The notes: a model not told the origin generated them from the letters alone. DNA of 64,000 bases from Dama dama (GCF_033118175.1 NC_083710.1:38595501-38659500), one strand, 5' to 3'; counted from the stretch's first letter, positions 12,441-25,668 are shown. Numbers and translations are program-made.

Positions 12441-12879
12441 CTATATGTCACCACATGCATGTCTTGATTTTCTTGCTGTTGTTCTTTCATTTTGCTCACA
12501 GGTCTCCTTCACAGGAGGTTGTAAGTCAAGCCTCTCTCTCCTGCAAACAGTGTACAATGTGGTTTGGGGCTGGGGTGGAGGGCTCCCTGGACCACCACCA
12601 GTAATGAGTTGCTCTTTCCCGCCCCAGACTCACCTTCCTGTCTCTGGCAGATCACTCAAGTCCAAGGAGCTGGGTTTTAGAAAATGGTGATCAGGGACAA
12701 ATATTGTCATAGTTTCCCTTCCTCTGGGTGTTCTTTGTCCTGCTGTTCAGCAGACATGAGGATCTCCTCGACGGAGGACTTGAGGCTGTGGTTGTCAGGA
12801 AGCGGGCTGACTGATGCTCCAGGATTACACTACCACCATCATCTCATGTCAACTACATGATGGCTATTTATATAAATAT

Positions 12880-14005
12880 GTAAAATATTTTACATAATAC
12901 TTTTTATTTTTTCCCTGCTGTATAATGGCCATACAACAAACTGTACAGAAATGTAGAATGTGAGGTTTGACATGTCTCTCCAGACAGTAAATCAAGATCA
13001 TTACCAAACCCATCACCCCAAGGTCTCCTCACTGCCCCCTCTTCCCACTTCTGCTGGCCCTGCTCTTCCCCAGGAAACCACCATCTACTTCCTATAACTT
13101 CACATTTAGATTTAATTTTCTAGAATTTTATTCAAATAGAAACACATACCATGTACTTTTTTGTCTAGTTTCTTTTATTCAGCTCAATTATTTTGAGATT
13201 CATCCGTGCTGTGACATGTTTCAATAATCCACTCGTCTTTATTGTGGAGTGGTACTCCATTGTACAGACATACCAGAGTTAATTCACTTCCCTGGAGCAT
13301 ATCTAATACATTTGGGGTTTTTCCCTGTACTTGGCTATTACCTTAACAGCTGCATATGTCTTTTTCTGTTGGGTACATACATAGAAGTGGAATGTCTGGA
13401 TCACATAGTACAAGCATTCCAGTTCCTCCGAATCCTCACCAACACTTAGAAGGGTCAAGTTTTTTAAATTTTAGCCCTTTTAATAAGTATGTAATGGTAT
13501 CTCAATGCAGTTTCATCTTCCATCTCCCTAAAGAGCAATGATGTTGAATATCTTTTTAGGTAATTATTTTCCATTTGCATAATCCTTGGAGAAGTGACCG
13601 TTTAAATATTTTGCCCACTTTACTGAGTTTCAAGAATTCTTTACACATTCTAGCTCTAGATCCTTGGGCAGGTAAGTGTGGACATAACATGAAGATGTTA
13701 TGTTCTGTCAGTCTGTGGCTTTTCTCTTCATTCTCTTAATGGTGTCTTTGAAAGAGATTGTGCTCTTCCTGTGTTGTATCTGAGAAATATTTAAGTTCAC
13801 AGATATTTTTTTCCTATTTGATTCTAGAAGTTTCATAGTTTTTGGTTTGATGTTTAGGTTTATAGTCCATTTTTAGTTAATTTATATATATGGAACAAGG
13901 TATGGATTGAATTTTTTGTGTATGATATATTCAACTGTTCATACCATTTGTTGAAAGGCTATCCTTTCTTCATTGAATTCCCTTTGTGCTTTTGTCAAAA
14001 ATTAG
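12880..14005 (-). mobile_element. Old L1 (3' part), antisense
   Basis: Reads as reversed L1 3' UTR and ORF2 end: ctgtataatggccatac, ttgtggagtggtactccatt, gtacatacatagaagtggaa, ctcaccaacacttag, gcataatccttggagaag, ccatttgttgaaaggc. Diverged, no open frame. Confidence 0.75.
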
Positions 14006-14007
14006 TC

Positions 14008-14735
14008 ATCTTGACTGGTAAGGATGTGAAGCAAAAGGAACCCTCATCCATTCCTAGTAGGAATCTAAAACAGTACAGGCAGTTTGGAAGACAGTTTGAC
14101 AGTTTCTTACAAAACTTAGCATACTGTTACCATATGATCCAGCAATCTTACTCCTTGATATTTACCCAAAAGAAATGAAAACTGTGGTTCACCAAAAACT
14201 CTGCACAGGGATGTTTATAGCAGCTTTATTCATAATTAACAAAACTGGGGAAAAAACCAAGATGTCCTTCAGTGGATGATGGATAAATAAGCTGAGGTCC
14301 ATCCAGGCAATGGAATACTATTTAGTACTAAAATGAAATGAGCTATCAAGCCATGAAAAGACTGGGAAAAATCTCAAGTGTATATTACTGAGTGAAAGAA
14401 GTAATCTGAAAGGGCTACATTCTGTATGATTTCAACTGTATGACACTCTGGAAAAAGCAAAACTGTGGGGACAGCAAAAAGATCAGTGGTTTCTAAAGGA
14501 TTGAGGGGTGGAGGACAGAAGATTTTTGGGACAGTGAAAATACTCTGTATGATACTATTACTATAATGATGGACATGTGTCATTATACATTTTCCAGACC
14601 CCAAAAACATACACCAAGAATGAACTATAACAGAAATTATGGACATTCAGTGGTTAAGATGTTGTATGGATGGTGGGGGTGGTGGGTAGTATATGGGAAA
14701 TCTCTGAACATAAAATTGCTCTAAAAAAATACAGT
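14008..14735 (+). mobile_element. L1 3' fragment, sense, nested in antisense L1
   Basis: Sense L1 ORF2 end: gactggtaaggatgtgaagc, catatgatccagcaatctta, agcagctttattcataa, gtccttcagtggatgatgg, aatggaatactatttag, then a 3' UTR. Direction is opposite to the L1 on both sides. Confidence 0.75.
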
Positions 14736-14739
14736 CAAT

Positions 14740-17240
14740 TTTTTAGACGTATAGAGATAAAAGTAGTGAATTTAGCACATCAGATCTCTTTTTCAGTGAT
14801 GTTGCTGCTATAATACATTTTCTTTATGAGTATTAGCTTCTTAGCATAAGATAGAGGGTAACGAATACAATTTTTAAGTTGAGGTGTCTCCCAATTTGTG
14901 GGTCTTTTTATGGACTTTGTATTCTGTTCCAGTGATGGGTCGGCACAGTCTCAGTTACTGTAGCCTTATAAGCCTTGAGTTCACACGGAGTCAGGACTCC
15001 AACTGTGCTCCTTGTTCTGGATATTCTCACTCCTCTCTATTTCCATATGAATCATAGAATCAATCTTTAATTTCTAAAAAAAAAAAAAAATCCTGTGAAA
15101 TTTTGATTAAGGTGACCTCTGATCAATAGGCCAGTATGAAGGAGATATACAGCTTAACAACACATAAACATGGTGTATTTCTCCATTTATTTGACTTCTT
15201 TTATCTCAGCCACATTTTGTAGTCTGTGGTGAACTGGTATCTTGAATATCTTCTGTCATATTTGTCCCTAAATATTTGTATCCTATCAAATGTCACTTTT
15301 ATTTCAATATCTGATTGTTCATTAAGAATACATAGAAATGCAATTGGTTTTTGTAGTGCCTGGTGGCTCAGTGGTAAAGAATCTGCCTGCAATGCAGGAG
15401 ACCTAGGTTCGATCCCTGGGTTGGGAAGATCCCCTGGAGAAGGGAATGACAACCCACTCCAGTATACTTGCCTGGGAAATCCCATGGACAGACTGGCAGG
15501 CTACAATCCATGGGGTCACAAAAGAGTCAAACACAATTTAGCGATTAATCAATAACTTGCATCCTGCAAACTAAACTCGTTTTTTAATTCTACTGGCTTT
15601 TCTGTAGATATCATCAAATCTTCTGCATAAATGGTAATGTCATCTGTAAAAGAATATATATATATGGTTCTTCTTACTTTCTAATCTGGATGTCGTTCAT
15701 TTCTTTCTGCTTAGGATCTCCAGGACAATGTTGAACAGAAGTGGTAAGAGTGAACAACCTTGCTGAGGGTTTTGTCAGGAATTATTTTTAATTTTGTCAA
15801 ATGCTATTTCTAAATTTACTGAGATGATAACTTGCTTTTCTTTTTTGCTTGGTAATAAGTTGAATTACACTGATTTTCAGTTGGCAAGTCAACCCTGCAT
15901 TCTTGGAATAAAGTCCCACTTTAGACATGACACATTATTCTTCTTTTTAAAAAAAATAGTTTGGATTCAACTCACTAAAATTATATTTAGAAGTTTTAAA
16001 TCCATATGTTCATGATGGATATTGATTGGTCATTTTCTCTTTTTGTAAAGTCCTTCTCTGACTTAATTCATAAAATGACTTTTAAATATTTCCTTCTTTT
16101 CAATTTTCTGCATTTATCTTAAAGTGATAATTCTTTTTCCTTAAACATTTGGTAGAATTTACTAGTGATGCTTCTGAGTCTAGAGTTTTATTTGTGGGAA
16201 GGTTATTAACTGCAAATTCATTTATTAATTTTGTAATTAATATGAGTATCTATATCTGTCGGTAAAGATAATATTTCACATTTAAATATTAATAGCAATA
16301 ATATTAATCCTATTAGTAAAAATAGGGCTATTCATGTTATCTATTTCTTCCTGAGTAAGCTTGGTATTTTGTAGTTTATGTTTCTCAGGTAATTTGTCCA
16401 TCTAATTTAAATGTTTTAATTTATTCAACATTAAACTTTGGCATCAATTGTTCCTAGTATTCCCTTATTTCATTTTAACATCTATAGAATCTATAGTAAT
16501 GTGACCTCTCCATTTTTATATCTATAACTTGTGTCTTCTTACTTTTTTCTCTGATCAGTTTGGCTAAAGGTATATTAATTTTATTGATCTTGTCAAAGAA
16601 CCAGTTTTTTGTTTCATTAATTTTTTTCTGTTGTTTCTATGTTTTCTATTTCATTCATTTCTACTCTGATCTTTATATGTCTTTTGTCCTGCTCACTTTA
16701 GGCCAAATTTTCTCTTCTTTTTCTAGTTTCTTAAGATGGAAGTTGAGTTCATTGGTTTGAGGATTTTCTTCTTTTGTTTCGTCCTTTTTCTAATAAAGGA
16801 ATTTAGTAAATATCAATTTCCCCTAAGTATTAACTTAGCAGTGTGCCAGTTTTTGAGCTGTTGCATTTTAATTTTCATTTAGTTCAAATTACTTTATAGT
16901 TTCACATCTGACTTCTTTGAACCATGGGTTCAAAGTCAGAATATTTAGAAGTTATGTTTTCTTAGTTTTCAGTGTTTATGGATTATCCAGAGACCTTTCT
17001 GCTAAATTGGATTCCACTGTGGTCAGAAAGTATTTTATCTTACTGGTTGCTTGATATTTTTTATTTCCATAGATACTGTTGAGCATTGTTCTGGGATAAA
17101 ATTAAGCTTACTTTAAAATAGTTTGATCCTTTTTGGTGTTTCTTTTAAAATATATTAGGTAGAGCTGGAACAGTGTTTAGTCTAAGGCTAATTACTCTCC
17201 ACCACTGACTGGATCAGACCTTTCTGTGTACTCCACCCAA
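14740..17240 (-). mobile_element. Old L1 ORF2 region, antisense (continuation)
   Basis: Continues the antisense L1 of 12880-14005: gtattctgttccagtgat, ctgtagccttataagcc, tcatctgtaaaag, tgttgaacagaagtggtaag, ccctgcattcttggaataaa, tcttgtcaaagaaccag, ccactgtggtcagaaag. Interrupted by the SINE at 15354-15550. Confidence 0.75.
15354..15550 (+). mobile_element. Bov-tA type SINE
   Basis: Sense copy: gcctggtggctcagtggtaa through gcaatgcaggagacctaggt to aaaagagtcaaacacaattt, inserted in antisense L1. Confidence 0.92.
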
Positions 17241-17274
17241 AGCTCTGTGAATCCTGAGATTTTTTAGTCTATTC

Positions 17275-17525
17275 CTTTACCCTTTCTAGAGGGCAATTAC
17301 TAATCAAATGTATTTATAAATTGTTCATACATCTGTCACACATTCCTTAATATAGTCCCTTCAGTGCACTCAGAACCACTGGGTGTGGCTCCCCAGTAAG
17401 AGAGCCTCATGATGAACCATCACATGTTTCTGAGATAAAAACAGTCACACAAGAATTTGGAAACTTAACGACTGTTCTGAATTACAAATATAGACTAATC
17501 ATTATAAAATGTGCCCAAAATATAT
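17275..17525 (+). repeat. Direct repeat copy B (about 240 bp)
   Basis: Partner of 12195-12440. The pair brackets the L1 block at 12.88-17.2 kb. It could be a pair of LTRs or an interspersed repeat, or a local duplication. Confidence 0.75.
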
Positions 17526-17819
17526 GCCAAGTTACATCATACTGACTTTATGTATGTTTCATTTTTTGGAGACATTTTTCAATTCCAAGTAAACCAAGAA
17601 GGAATACCTTTGAGAACAATTCTAAACATCCAGTTGAATGGGAATCCAAAGAAGATCTCCAAGCGACCCAAATATCTATTATATTATAAATCACCAGATG
17701 ACACTCTGCTTTAAACCACATCCCAGTCCTCTTCTCCAGAAAGAAGTGATATTTTATATAAAGGAACAAGAAGAAAAGTTACGACGATGAACTCATGACA
17801 TTTTTACAAGAGGTAGGCG

Positions 17820-17947
17820 CTAGTAGTGCTAGGTGCTCAGTCGTGTTTGACTTTTTGCGACATGGACTATAACTTGCCAGGCTCCTCTATCCATGGGATT
17901 CTCCAGGCAAGAATACTGGGGTGGTTTACCATTTCCTTCTGCAGGCA
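17820..17947 (-). mobile_element. Bov-tA type SINE, truncated
   Basis: Antisense copy from gtgctcagtcgtgtttgact to ccatttccttctgcagg; the tRNA-related end (right side) is missing. Confidence 0.85.
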
Positions 17948-18719
17948 GAGCTAAGTGAGTCCATATAGATTCATATTGTATATGAAACAAGTTTTAACAA
18001 TTCTGTTCTGCTTTATAATCCCCCAAATATATCAATATTTGCTTGATGAAGAAATTAAGGAGTCTCAGTTGAAAATTTCCCTTCACTTAAATTTTGGCCA
18101 GATTCTAAATAATCCAGTGCATATTATGTTGAAAGATCATGAGTTTCTCTAAGAATAAAACTCAATAGTTGACCAATTTTAAATGGCTTAAAAATTTAAA
18201 GCACCAAATGTGACCTTATGACTATAAAAAAAAACTTCTATTTATCCAAGCTACAATAATAATATTTATTCTTTCTATTTTAGTTTTAGTTTTCCTATAA
18301 TTTGAGCTCCTGCTATTTGAAAAAAAAAAAAACATGACCCAAGTGTCCATAGCAACCAGCTAATTAGGATACAGAGCAGCTGATGGAGCGCAGTTTGACT
18401 GTTTCGAGGAGTTAATGTGTTTGGCAACATGTGTAGGACCACGTAGAATGCAGAACAGGGCAGTGGTTCTCAGATGAGGACTCAATATGACTAGACTTAT
18501 TTTCAAGCACATTAATTCACGTACTTTGACAAGAAGCACTGCCGATACGACTCTTCCCCTTAATAATCCACATTTTAACAGAAGCGAGCGTTTTGCATCT
18601 GAAACCAAATGAAAGCTCTGAGATGAGAACAGCAGAATCCAGCCTTCTTGAATAGGAAATACACCAGGAGGAGGGAACAGGAAGCATGGAAGCAGATCAT
18701 CAGAAGAAATCCAAATTTT

Positions 18720-18930
18720 GCACCCTCCCTGGTGGCCCCACGGTAAAGAATCTGCCTGCCAATGCAGGAAATCCAGGTCCAATTCCTGGGTTGGGAAGAT
18801 CCCCTAGAGTAGGAAATGGCAACCCACTTCAGTACTCTTGCCTGGAGAACCTCATGGACAGAGAAGCCTGGTGGGCTAAGGTCAGTGGAGTTGAAAAGAG
18901 TCAGCCAGAACTAAGCGAGCACAGGCAAGC
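18720..18930 (+). mobile_element. Bov-tA type SINE
   Basis: Sense copy from ccctccctggtggccccacg to aaaagagtcagccagaacta; full-length. Confidence 0.9.
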
Positions 18931-19115
18931 ACCAAAGTAGCATTTCAGGACTCAGATTGATCACTGGATGGCACCACACCGGTGGACGTCCGTGTCAAGG
19001 AATTGTTCTGCCCTCAGGTTCTCTCCATTCAGGGCTGGTCACGTGTGTCTCCTGAGGATGGCGCTCTCTCTTCTCGCCACTACGCTCTGCTTTGAACGCC
19101 CCTGGTGGAAGTTGG

Positions 19116-19304
19116 TGCTGGTTAGTTGTTCAGTCGTGTCCGACTCTGCAACCCCACAGACCATAGCCAATAGGATTCTCCAGGAAAGAATATTGGAGTG
19201 GATTGCCATTCCCTTCTGCAGGGGATCTTCCCAACCCAGGAATCCAACCTGGGTCTCCTGCATTGCAGTGGATTCTTTACCATCCGAGCCACCAGGGAAG
19301 CCCT
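19116..19304 (-). mobile_element. Bov-tA type SINE
   Basis: Antisense copy from gttgttcagtcgtgtccgac to gagccaccagggaagccc. Confidence 0.92.
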
Positions 19305-19634
19305 GCTATGAATGCTGCTCTAATTCAATTAGCCCTCATCCCCTAAACCAAACACATCATAAACTCCTCCAGAGAAATTCTAAAGACCACCCACCACATC
19401 CCACTCGTTCCATTTATTCTGCAGCAGGCACTGAAGCATCTCTACTCTTCAAATATGGGACAAAGAGGGAAGACCCAGGAAAGCAGGAAGCCAGGGCCGC
19501 CTAAACTAGAAAAGGATTAACTACATATTTTTAATTCTGGAGAAGACAAAATGAGAAGTTTTACCTCTCTAACCACAAAGTGTAATTTCATCTCTATGGT
19601 ATAAAAGCTGCTATTAGATACCTCTTTATATTTC

Positions 19635-19905
19635 TCTTTTATTTACTTTTAATTGGAGGTTAAATTGTTTTACAACATTGTGCTGGTTTCTGCCATTCAT
19701 CAGCATGAATCAGCCATAGGTATACGTATGTCTCCTCCTCCTTGAACCTCCCTCCCACCTTCCACCTCATCTCAGTGCTCTAGGTTGTTACAGAGCACCG
19801 GCTGAGTTCCCTGAGTCATACTGCAAATTCCCACTGGCTATCTATTTCACACATGGTGTTGTATATGTTTCCATGCTCCTCTCTCTATTGCCCCTTTCTT
19901 GATAT
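19635..19905 (-). mobile_element. L1 3' fragment, antisense
   Basis: Reversed ruminant L1 tail: cttttaattggaggttaaat, tttacaacattgtgctggtt, catgaatcagccataggtat, then the reversed 3' UTR (ggttgttacagagcaccgg). Confidence 0.75.
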
Positions 19906-20214
19906 TTCAGTGAGGTTGGATGTATGGGACATGAGGTAGTTCCAAAGCATCATGGTTCCTGTACCTTCAGAGTCCTGGTATCCTTAAAAGATATCATAAA
20001 TATGGAACTGATAACATTTTGAAATTCTGGTGGGTTTTCCTGTGGATTTTCCCACAGAAGGAAAAATGGGGCTGCCTCTGTTTCAGAAGAAACCCATTTA
20101 CTGCCCAGGAGCAGATCATCTACAGAAAGAATCTGTACCATCAAATTCAAGGACACTCTCTTAAAACACTGCCCTCGGGGAGCAGTGGAGTAGGAGAGGG
20201 GTGGAGTGAGAGGG

Positions 20215-20345
20215 TGGGTCTAGCAGATGTAAACTTATATATAAAATGGCTAGCAAAAGGTCATAATGTATACCACATGGAGCTATATTCAATCCTGCGA
20301 TAAACCGTAATGCAAAAGAATATGAAAAAAAGGAAAAAAAAAAAA
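20215..20345 (+). mobile_element. L1 3' end, sense, with poly-A
   Basis: tataccacatggagctatat, cgataaaccgtaatgcaaaa and a poly-A tail at 20324-20345. Confidence 0.7.
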
Positions 20346-23317
20346 CATTGTCTTAAAACAATAGGACTTGAGCAGGGATGCATCTAACTGTGTTCTTATA
20401 TATTCCTGTAAATTGGATACATAGTTGAAGATGGGTGAAGTTCATGGAACATTGTCCTAATTGCCTTCTCATGTGGGCACCCCAGTCCAATGGGATCCAA
20501 ACTGCGTGCTTATGTAACAGTCGACATAGAACCCAGCCTGAATTTAAGTAACAAGCTCTGAATATGACTTCTTTTCCTCCACTACATCTTTAGCACTGTT
20601 TCACTTCATATAGCAGCTGCTCAATACGTACTTATTGAAAGAATGATATGGATATTTTAAAGCTTGCATTTTCACCTCTTTTATTATTCTGTATTTTTAG
20701 TGCTATCTTGTTGTGAACTGTGCCTGTGACATGAGGTAAATGAGAGGGGGATATTAAAGTAATATTAACAAAAACTAATAGGGTCACCTTCCTCTAAACA
20801 CAACGAAAGTCTGTGTGTGCAGCCCCCAAAGACACCGTGCAGCCAAGCTGGCCTGACTGCAGGCCGGCTGCCTGCATCTCCAGGAACCAAGGCCCCGACC
20901 GGTGCTGGCCAATCGGCCAGCCCTCTCCACTTTCTCAGGGTCCATCACAGGCGTCCAGGAAACTCTAGTAAAAGACCCAACGAGCCCAGATTCTCCACAA
21001 ACAAAGCACCATCGACACATCCAGAGGGCCGGCAGCTATAAGCTCTCTCTACTGTCACTCCTGCTCTTTTATGTTTCATCTCAGACATGACGACCTCAGA
21101 TCCTCAAAAGTCCATGTGAGGCGCACGGACATATCCCGGCCCCTGGCCCCTCCCATCCCCAGGTTCATCACAATACACCAGGGTGCCTGTGGTTTAAGCT
21201 CCGTGACCCCTGGGGGACCCCGCCTGTCTCTTTACTGCTGATGCCGGCTCCACACAACCAAAGAAAGGGGGAGGGAAGGTGTGAGGAAAAGGAAAACAGA
21301 AAGGGAGGGAGAGAGGGCAGGATTTGCTCGGCCATGGAGTGAAGAGAGGTTCAGAGGACTGCCTCCTTCTGAAAGAGCAGTTATAGTCCTCAGCATCCTC
21401 ACAGGTCAGGAGAAGCCCTCTTTTTATTCATCGGAAGCAGAAATCCCGCAGAGCTGCCATGCACTCGCCCTGCACACCTGCAGACACTGGAAGCCAGAGA
21501 CAACAGCCAGGTGGAGCCTCCGGAGTGCTCTGCCGCACCCCACGAAGTGTTCAGGAAGAAGCCTGCCAGAATGTGCTCACAGCAAGATTCCCCAAGCCAG
21601 GCCACGGACATGGTCAGGACCACTTGCCCATCCCCGGAGGCCCTGAGCAAGGCAGGCAAACTCAGCAGCTCAGCCCAACATGGGCCAATACACAATCTTG
21701 TAAATCCTTCATTCCCAGGATCAAATGTGCCTGGTTCAGTCCATGAAAAACAATGGGAATCACAACCAAAACCACAAGGTAATCAGAAGGATCTTCAGAA
21801 GAGCTGGGAAAAACAACAGCCAGTTACAAGCACAGTTGGCCAAGGGTTGTTGAGATACCTGGTGCTGTGCTCAGTCGTGTCCAACTCTTTTCCGAACCCC
21901 TGGACTGTAGCCCGCCAAGTTCCTCTGTCCATGGGGATTCTCCAGGCAAGAAGACTGGAGTAGGTTGCCGTGCCCTTCTGCAGCGGATCTTCGCAGCCCA
22001 AGGGTTGAACCTGGGTCACTTATGTCTGCTGCATTGGCAGGCGGGTTCTTTACCACTAGCGCCACCTGGGAATTTTTAGATACTGGGGATGCCTGCAACT
22101 TTTTAAATTCAAGTTGTTTTAAAAATGTTTTCCAAGACTTAAGCTGGAATATATTCAGAGAATAATGAGAAACCTAAAGATGGATTTTCTCTTTGACTAT
22201 CAACCAAACAGCAAAGAAGCCTCTCTTCAGTGTCTTCCCAGCCTCCCTGGTCACCATCAAAACACCATCCAACCTTAGAGCCGGACCCACCGCCCTAATG
22301 AGTGTGAGCTGGCACAGTGCCAAGGGGTAGGGCCCACGTGGGCAACACTCATTACCACTTTCTTCCCAAAGAAGATGATAGAAAAGGCCGTGTCTCATTT
22401 CTGCCTGCTCCCCTTACCAACCCAGTAAAGAAAACGTCCAACAAAAATTCTTCTAATGACCTTAAGGAGGCTGGCCGCCCAGGCACAGGGCAGGGAGAGG
22501 AGAAGCCAGGTGGGGCTCTGCTCCCACCTGGCCAGCCCTACACATTCCCCAGAATGCAGTACTCTTAGTGACAGAGGCAGGCACCTTGCAGTCTCATAAT
22601 TCCTCCCTGTCCCACTGGCAACAATAAAATATCAGTTTTAAAACATGAAATGCCTGTGGACACAGTATGACACTGCATGTATCACAGATGCATGCACAGA
22701 GACACACGGGCTTGGTAGCTAACGCATGTTTTGAGTCCATCTGGTGCATTCCCCAACCCCCACCATTTCATTGCGCTTTCGCGCTAGTGGCCACAAACAG
22801 TGGATCTAAATCTGGCACGTTTCGAGGTCAAATGACGCAGCACACACAGAACGTGACCTCAGACAGTGCCTTTGTTCCCTCACCATCCATGGAGGCCTGC
22901 ACACAGCTCCGAGTCCTGCCCGAGGCATGCCCATGCCTCTCTAACCCTGGCACCCCCTGCTCCTTCATCTCAGGCTCACAGAAAAGACAGACACCTGGGT
23001 AGGTCTGCTCCCCACTCCCAACGACCCCCCCTCCCTTGTCCCCTCAACACACACGCAACAGCTGTAAGAGCAAGGAGATCGTGTTTTTAAAATTCCATCG
23101 GTTGGTGTAGGCACAGAGTCGGAAGCAGCTCCAACATGGACATTGAGTAAAAAATACCAGTTTTCCAAAGTCTGTAATTATGTATTTACACAAATTACAT
23201 AATCCTGTATGTATTTACATATAATTACAGATTATCAAGTAGATAACACAGCATAGTGTCAGTGAGATGAAATCGCATGAAAACCATAAACTGAAGCCGT
23301 TCACTGACCCATAGCGC
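20346..23317. other. Intergenic downstream of FGF9 apart from listed SINE
   Basis: No gene recognised. A weak MIR/L2-like tail appears at about 20590-20650 (gctgctcaatacgtacttat). At 23171-23240 gtatttac units and a ctgtaattat/ataattacag inverted repeat occur. A G16-like run lies at 23575-23589. Confidence 0.5.
21860..22072 (-). mobile_element. Bov-tA type SINE
   Basis: Antisense copy from gtgctgtgctcagtcgtgtc to ctttaccactagcgccacct. Confidence 0.92.
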
Positions 23318-23436
23318 AGGACATGGCGGGGACAGCTGCCCTGGGGTGACCTGGCATGTCCTTCGGCACGGCCTGGGGACAGGTGCCCCAAGGTGAGCTG
23401 GCATGTCCGTCGGCATGGCCTGGGGACATCTGCATG
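23318..23436. repeat. Minisatellite, about 47-bp unit
   Basis: Two clear copies of ctggcatgtccntcggca...cctggggaca starting at 23351 and 23398 plus a weaker one before them (catggcggggacagctgccc). Lies 0.3 kb past the inferred FGF9 3' end. Confidence 0.75.
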
Positions 23437-23747
23437 ACAGATGGGGGGTGATCAGTCCATGCCCGTTAAGTCTGTGACTGAGGTGCAGTGTTTGGCACCA
23501 GTTAAGACAGCGGTTTGGCCAGCCAGGCTCACGTTTGTGAAAACTGGACCCACCACTCCAAAAGTGGTGGTGGAGGAGGGGGGGGGGGAGTCAGCTGTCC
23601 ATGGCCGTGGGTGCCTTACGACAAGAACCGGGTGCAAAGCCAGGAGCTGGGGGGCTTACTCCATGGCCCCACAGGACAGTGCCGGCCCCAGACCTGAGCC
23701 ATCCACTCCCCCAGCACACTTATGTACAGAAATTGCATAAGTCAGTA

Positions 23748-23778
23748 TTTATTTATTTACACACCATTACAGTTTATT
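23748..23778 (-). terminator. FGF9: FGF9 polyadenylation signals (three AATAAA hexamers)
   Basis: On the minus strand AATAAA occurs at 23778-23773, 23757-23752 and 23753-23748. A GT/G-rich stretch follows at about 23725-23700 (TGTGCTGGGGGAG in mRNA sense), as expected for a downstream element. Cleavage is inferred near 23730-23740. Confidence 0.65.
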
Positions 23779-25597
23779 ATATCAGTTGCCAAAGCATATA
23801 ACATTTTGTTTTTCTTTAAAAAAAAAAAAAAAATCACTGAAAAAAAAACAAAAACCTCCAAAAGTCGACATTAAAGTAGCACTTTCCAGGAACCCATGGG
23901 GAGCTTTATCTTTTTCGCAGATGATTTTCTTTCTCTCTGATGGGTCAATCCAGCATCTAGTGCTACCTTAAGATCACTTTTGGCTGTCTCCTAAAATCAG
24001 TTTCTTCAGTGCTAAACATTGTACCCACGACATCCTAGAAACGTGATCCTTCCCTGTGGTCAGAGGCTTGGTGTTTCTCAGCCAAAAATATTAAATGCCT
24101 TTTGGAAAATCTACAGCCTGAATATGTGCACACATTAGCAGCAGCAAAGGGTTAAATAATAAATAAGAATACTACATCTTGGGATTAAATGCAGCTTCTG
24201 TTTAGAGAAAAAAAGAAAATAAATGAAGAGGACATTCTGACCTTTATCATAAATCAGATATTTTACATTGCTTCTGCCCCCTCCCCCACATTTCTTAATT
24301 CCAAACACTGGAGTTGGTTTTTCCTTAATGCACATCAGTGAACCTGCCCGTTCTCCACTTTGGGTCAGGGAAGGGGCCCCTGTGCTCATGACAAGAAGCC
24401 ATGAGCTTCTACCTCAAAACAGCTTTGACTCACCAGTGACATAGTTTTATTTTTCATAGAGAATGTGCATCAGAGCAAAACAAAGTTGGAATATTAAACT
24501 TTAAAATTAGTTACATAAATCCCAACACATTTTTTAACTGTCACTTTCAATTTCCCATGTAACTGGCTAGAAAAATGCTATATGTGGTATTTGAATTTGT
24601 TATAAATTTCTTTTTCTTAAATATTGCTTTAAGAATTTGGCTCTCTTCTCCTTAGTATAGAGTAAGAAATAGTCTCCCTTGCCCAAGGGCAGGTTTCAAA
24701 ATTATTGCTACTAAAGAAATATGTATTCTTATGCTTTTCAGCATAAAATGTTATAAAAGGCTAGTAAAAGAGATATTATATAGTAACTTCCCCTCTAAAA
24801 AAATCAAGTGCTCACAGACCCTTTTAAAAAACAAAACACAGTCAACAAGTATTTATTTTCCCTCTCATTGTCATGATTGATGGAGATTTATTAGTTTCAT
24901 TATGCAAGTCTTATTTGAAGGGTGTTTTTACCAGGTATTATGACAGGTCACACCGAAAGCAATTTTCTATAAAAGATGTTACAATGACACCTATGGTGCT
25001 TGTGTAATTTAATATCTGAGAGCCAAGTTTATAAGAATTACCCTGCAGTTTTGATTCAGATTCTTGTCCCCTAAAAAAAAAATCTGTACCAAGTAATTTT
25101 TTTTTTTTTCCTTTTTGAGAATTCTAAACCAGTACATGTTTGAAATGAGTCCTGTTGTTCTGGAGCTCGACTAAAACAAAAGCACAGTCATTGTTTAGCT
25201 TTGGTATATTCTGCAATAGATTTAGACAAGTAGGATATATACCAACCGTCATGTTCTCCAACTGTGATGGAGGAAGCCACTTGAGAGAGAGGAAATAGTC
25301 CAGACACAGAATAAACGTTTGAGACCCAGTTAATCTTTAATCCTCTGGGATAAGCTATGGGAAAAGCAGTCTGAAGAGTGGATACTCGGTGTCATGAGCG
25401 GTACGCGTTAGTTTACAGTAACACGGGCACGACAGCGGCTGTCGCCTTCGGGACACAGGGCCATTCGAGTGTCTGAAATCCATGCACGCCACGTTCACAC
25501 GTGGACTCACCACAGGTTCTAGCGGACTTGCCATTTAATGCTTACAGAGCCTAAAGCTTCCAAATGCCTATCTGGCCTGTACATATTTCATTAAAAA

Positions 25598-25668
25598 TAA
25601 ACTCTATATAATAAATAAATATATAAAATAAATAAAATGTCGCCTTTGGAATCTCTATAAATAAATTT
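25598..25668 (-). promoter_or_regulatory. AU-rich element cluster in FGF9 3' UTR
   Basis: In mRNA sense this stretch is a run of overlapping ATTTA pentamers and TTTATTT nonamer-like units, lying 525-595 nt after the stop codon. Such class-II-like AREs bind mRNA-decay or stabilising proteins; activity here is inferred from sequence only. A second smaller ATTTA group lies at 24148-24170. Confidence 0.6.

Noticed and set aside
15356..15430. tRNA-like sequence at the SINE 5' ends (A and B box-like gttcgatccc)
   Set aside because: These are tRNA-Glu-derived SINE heads, not functional tRNA genes.
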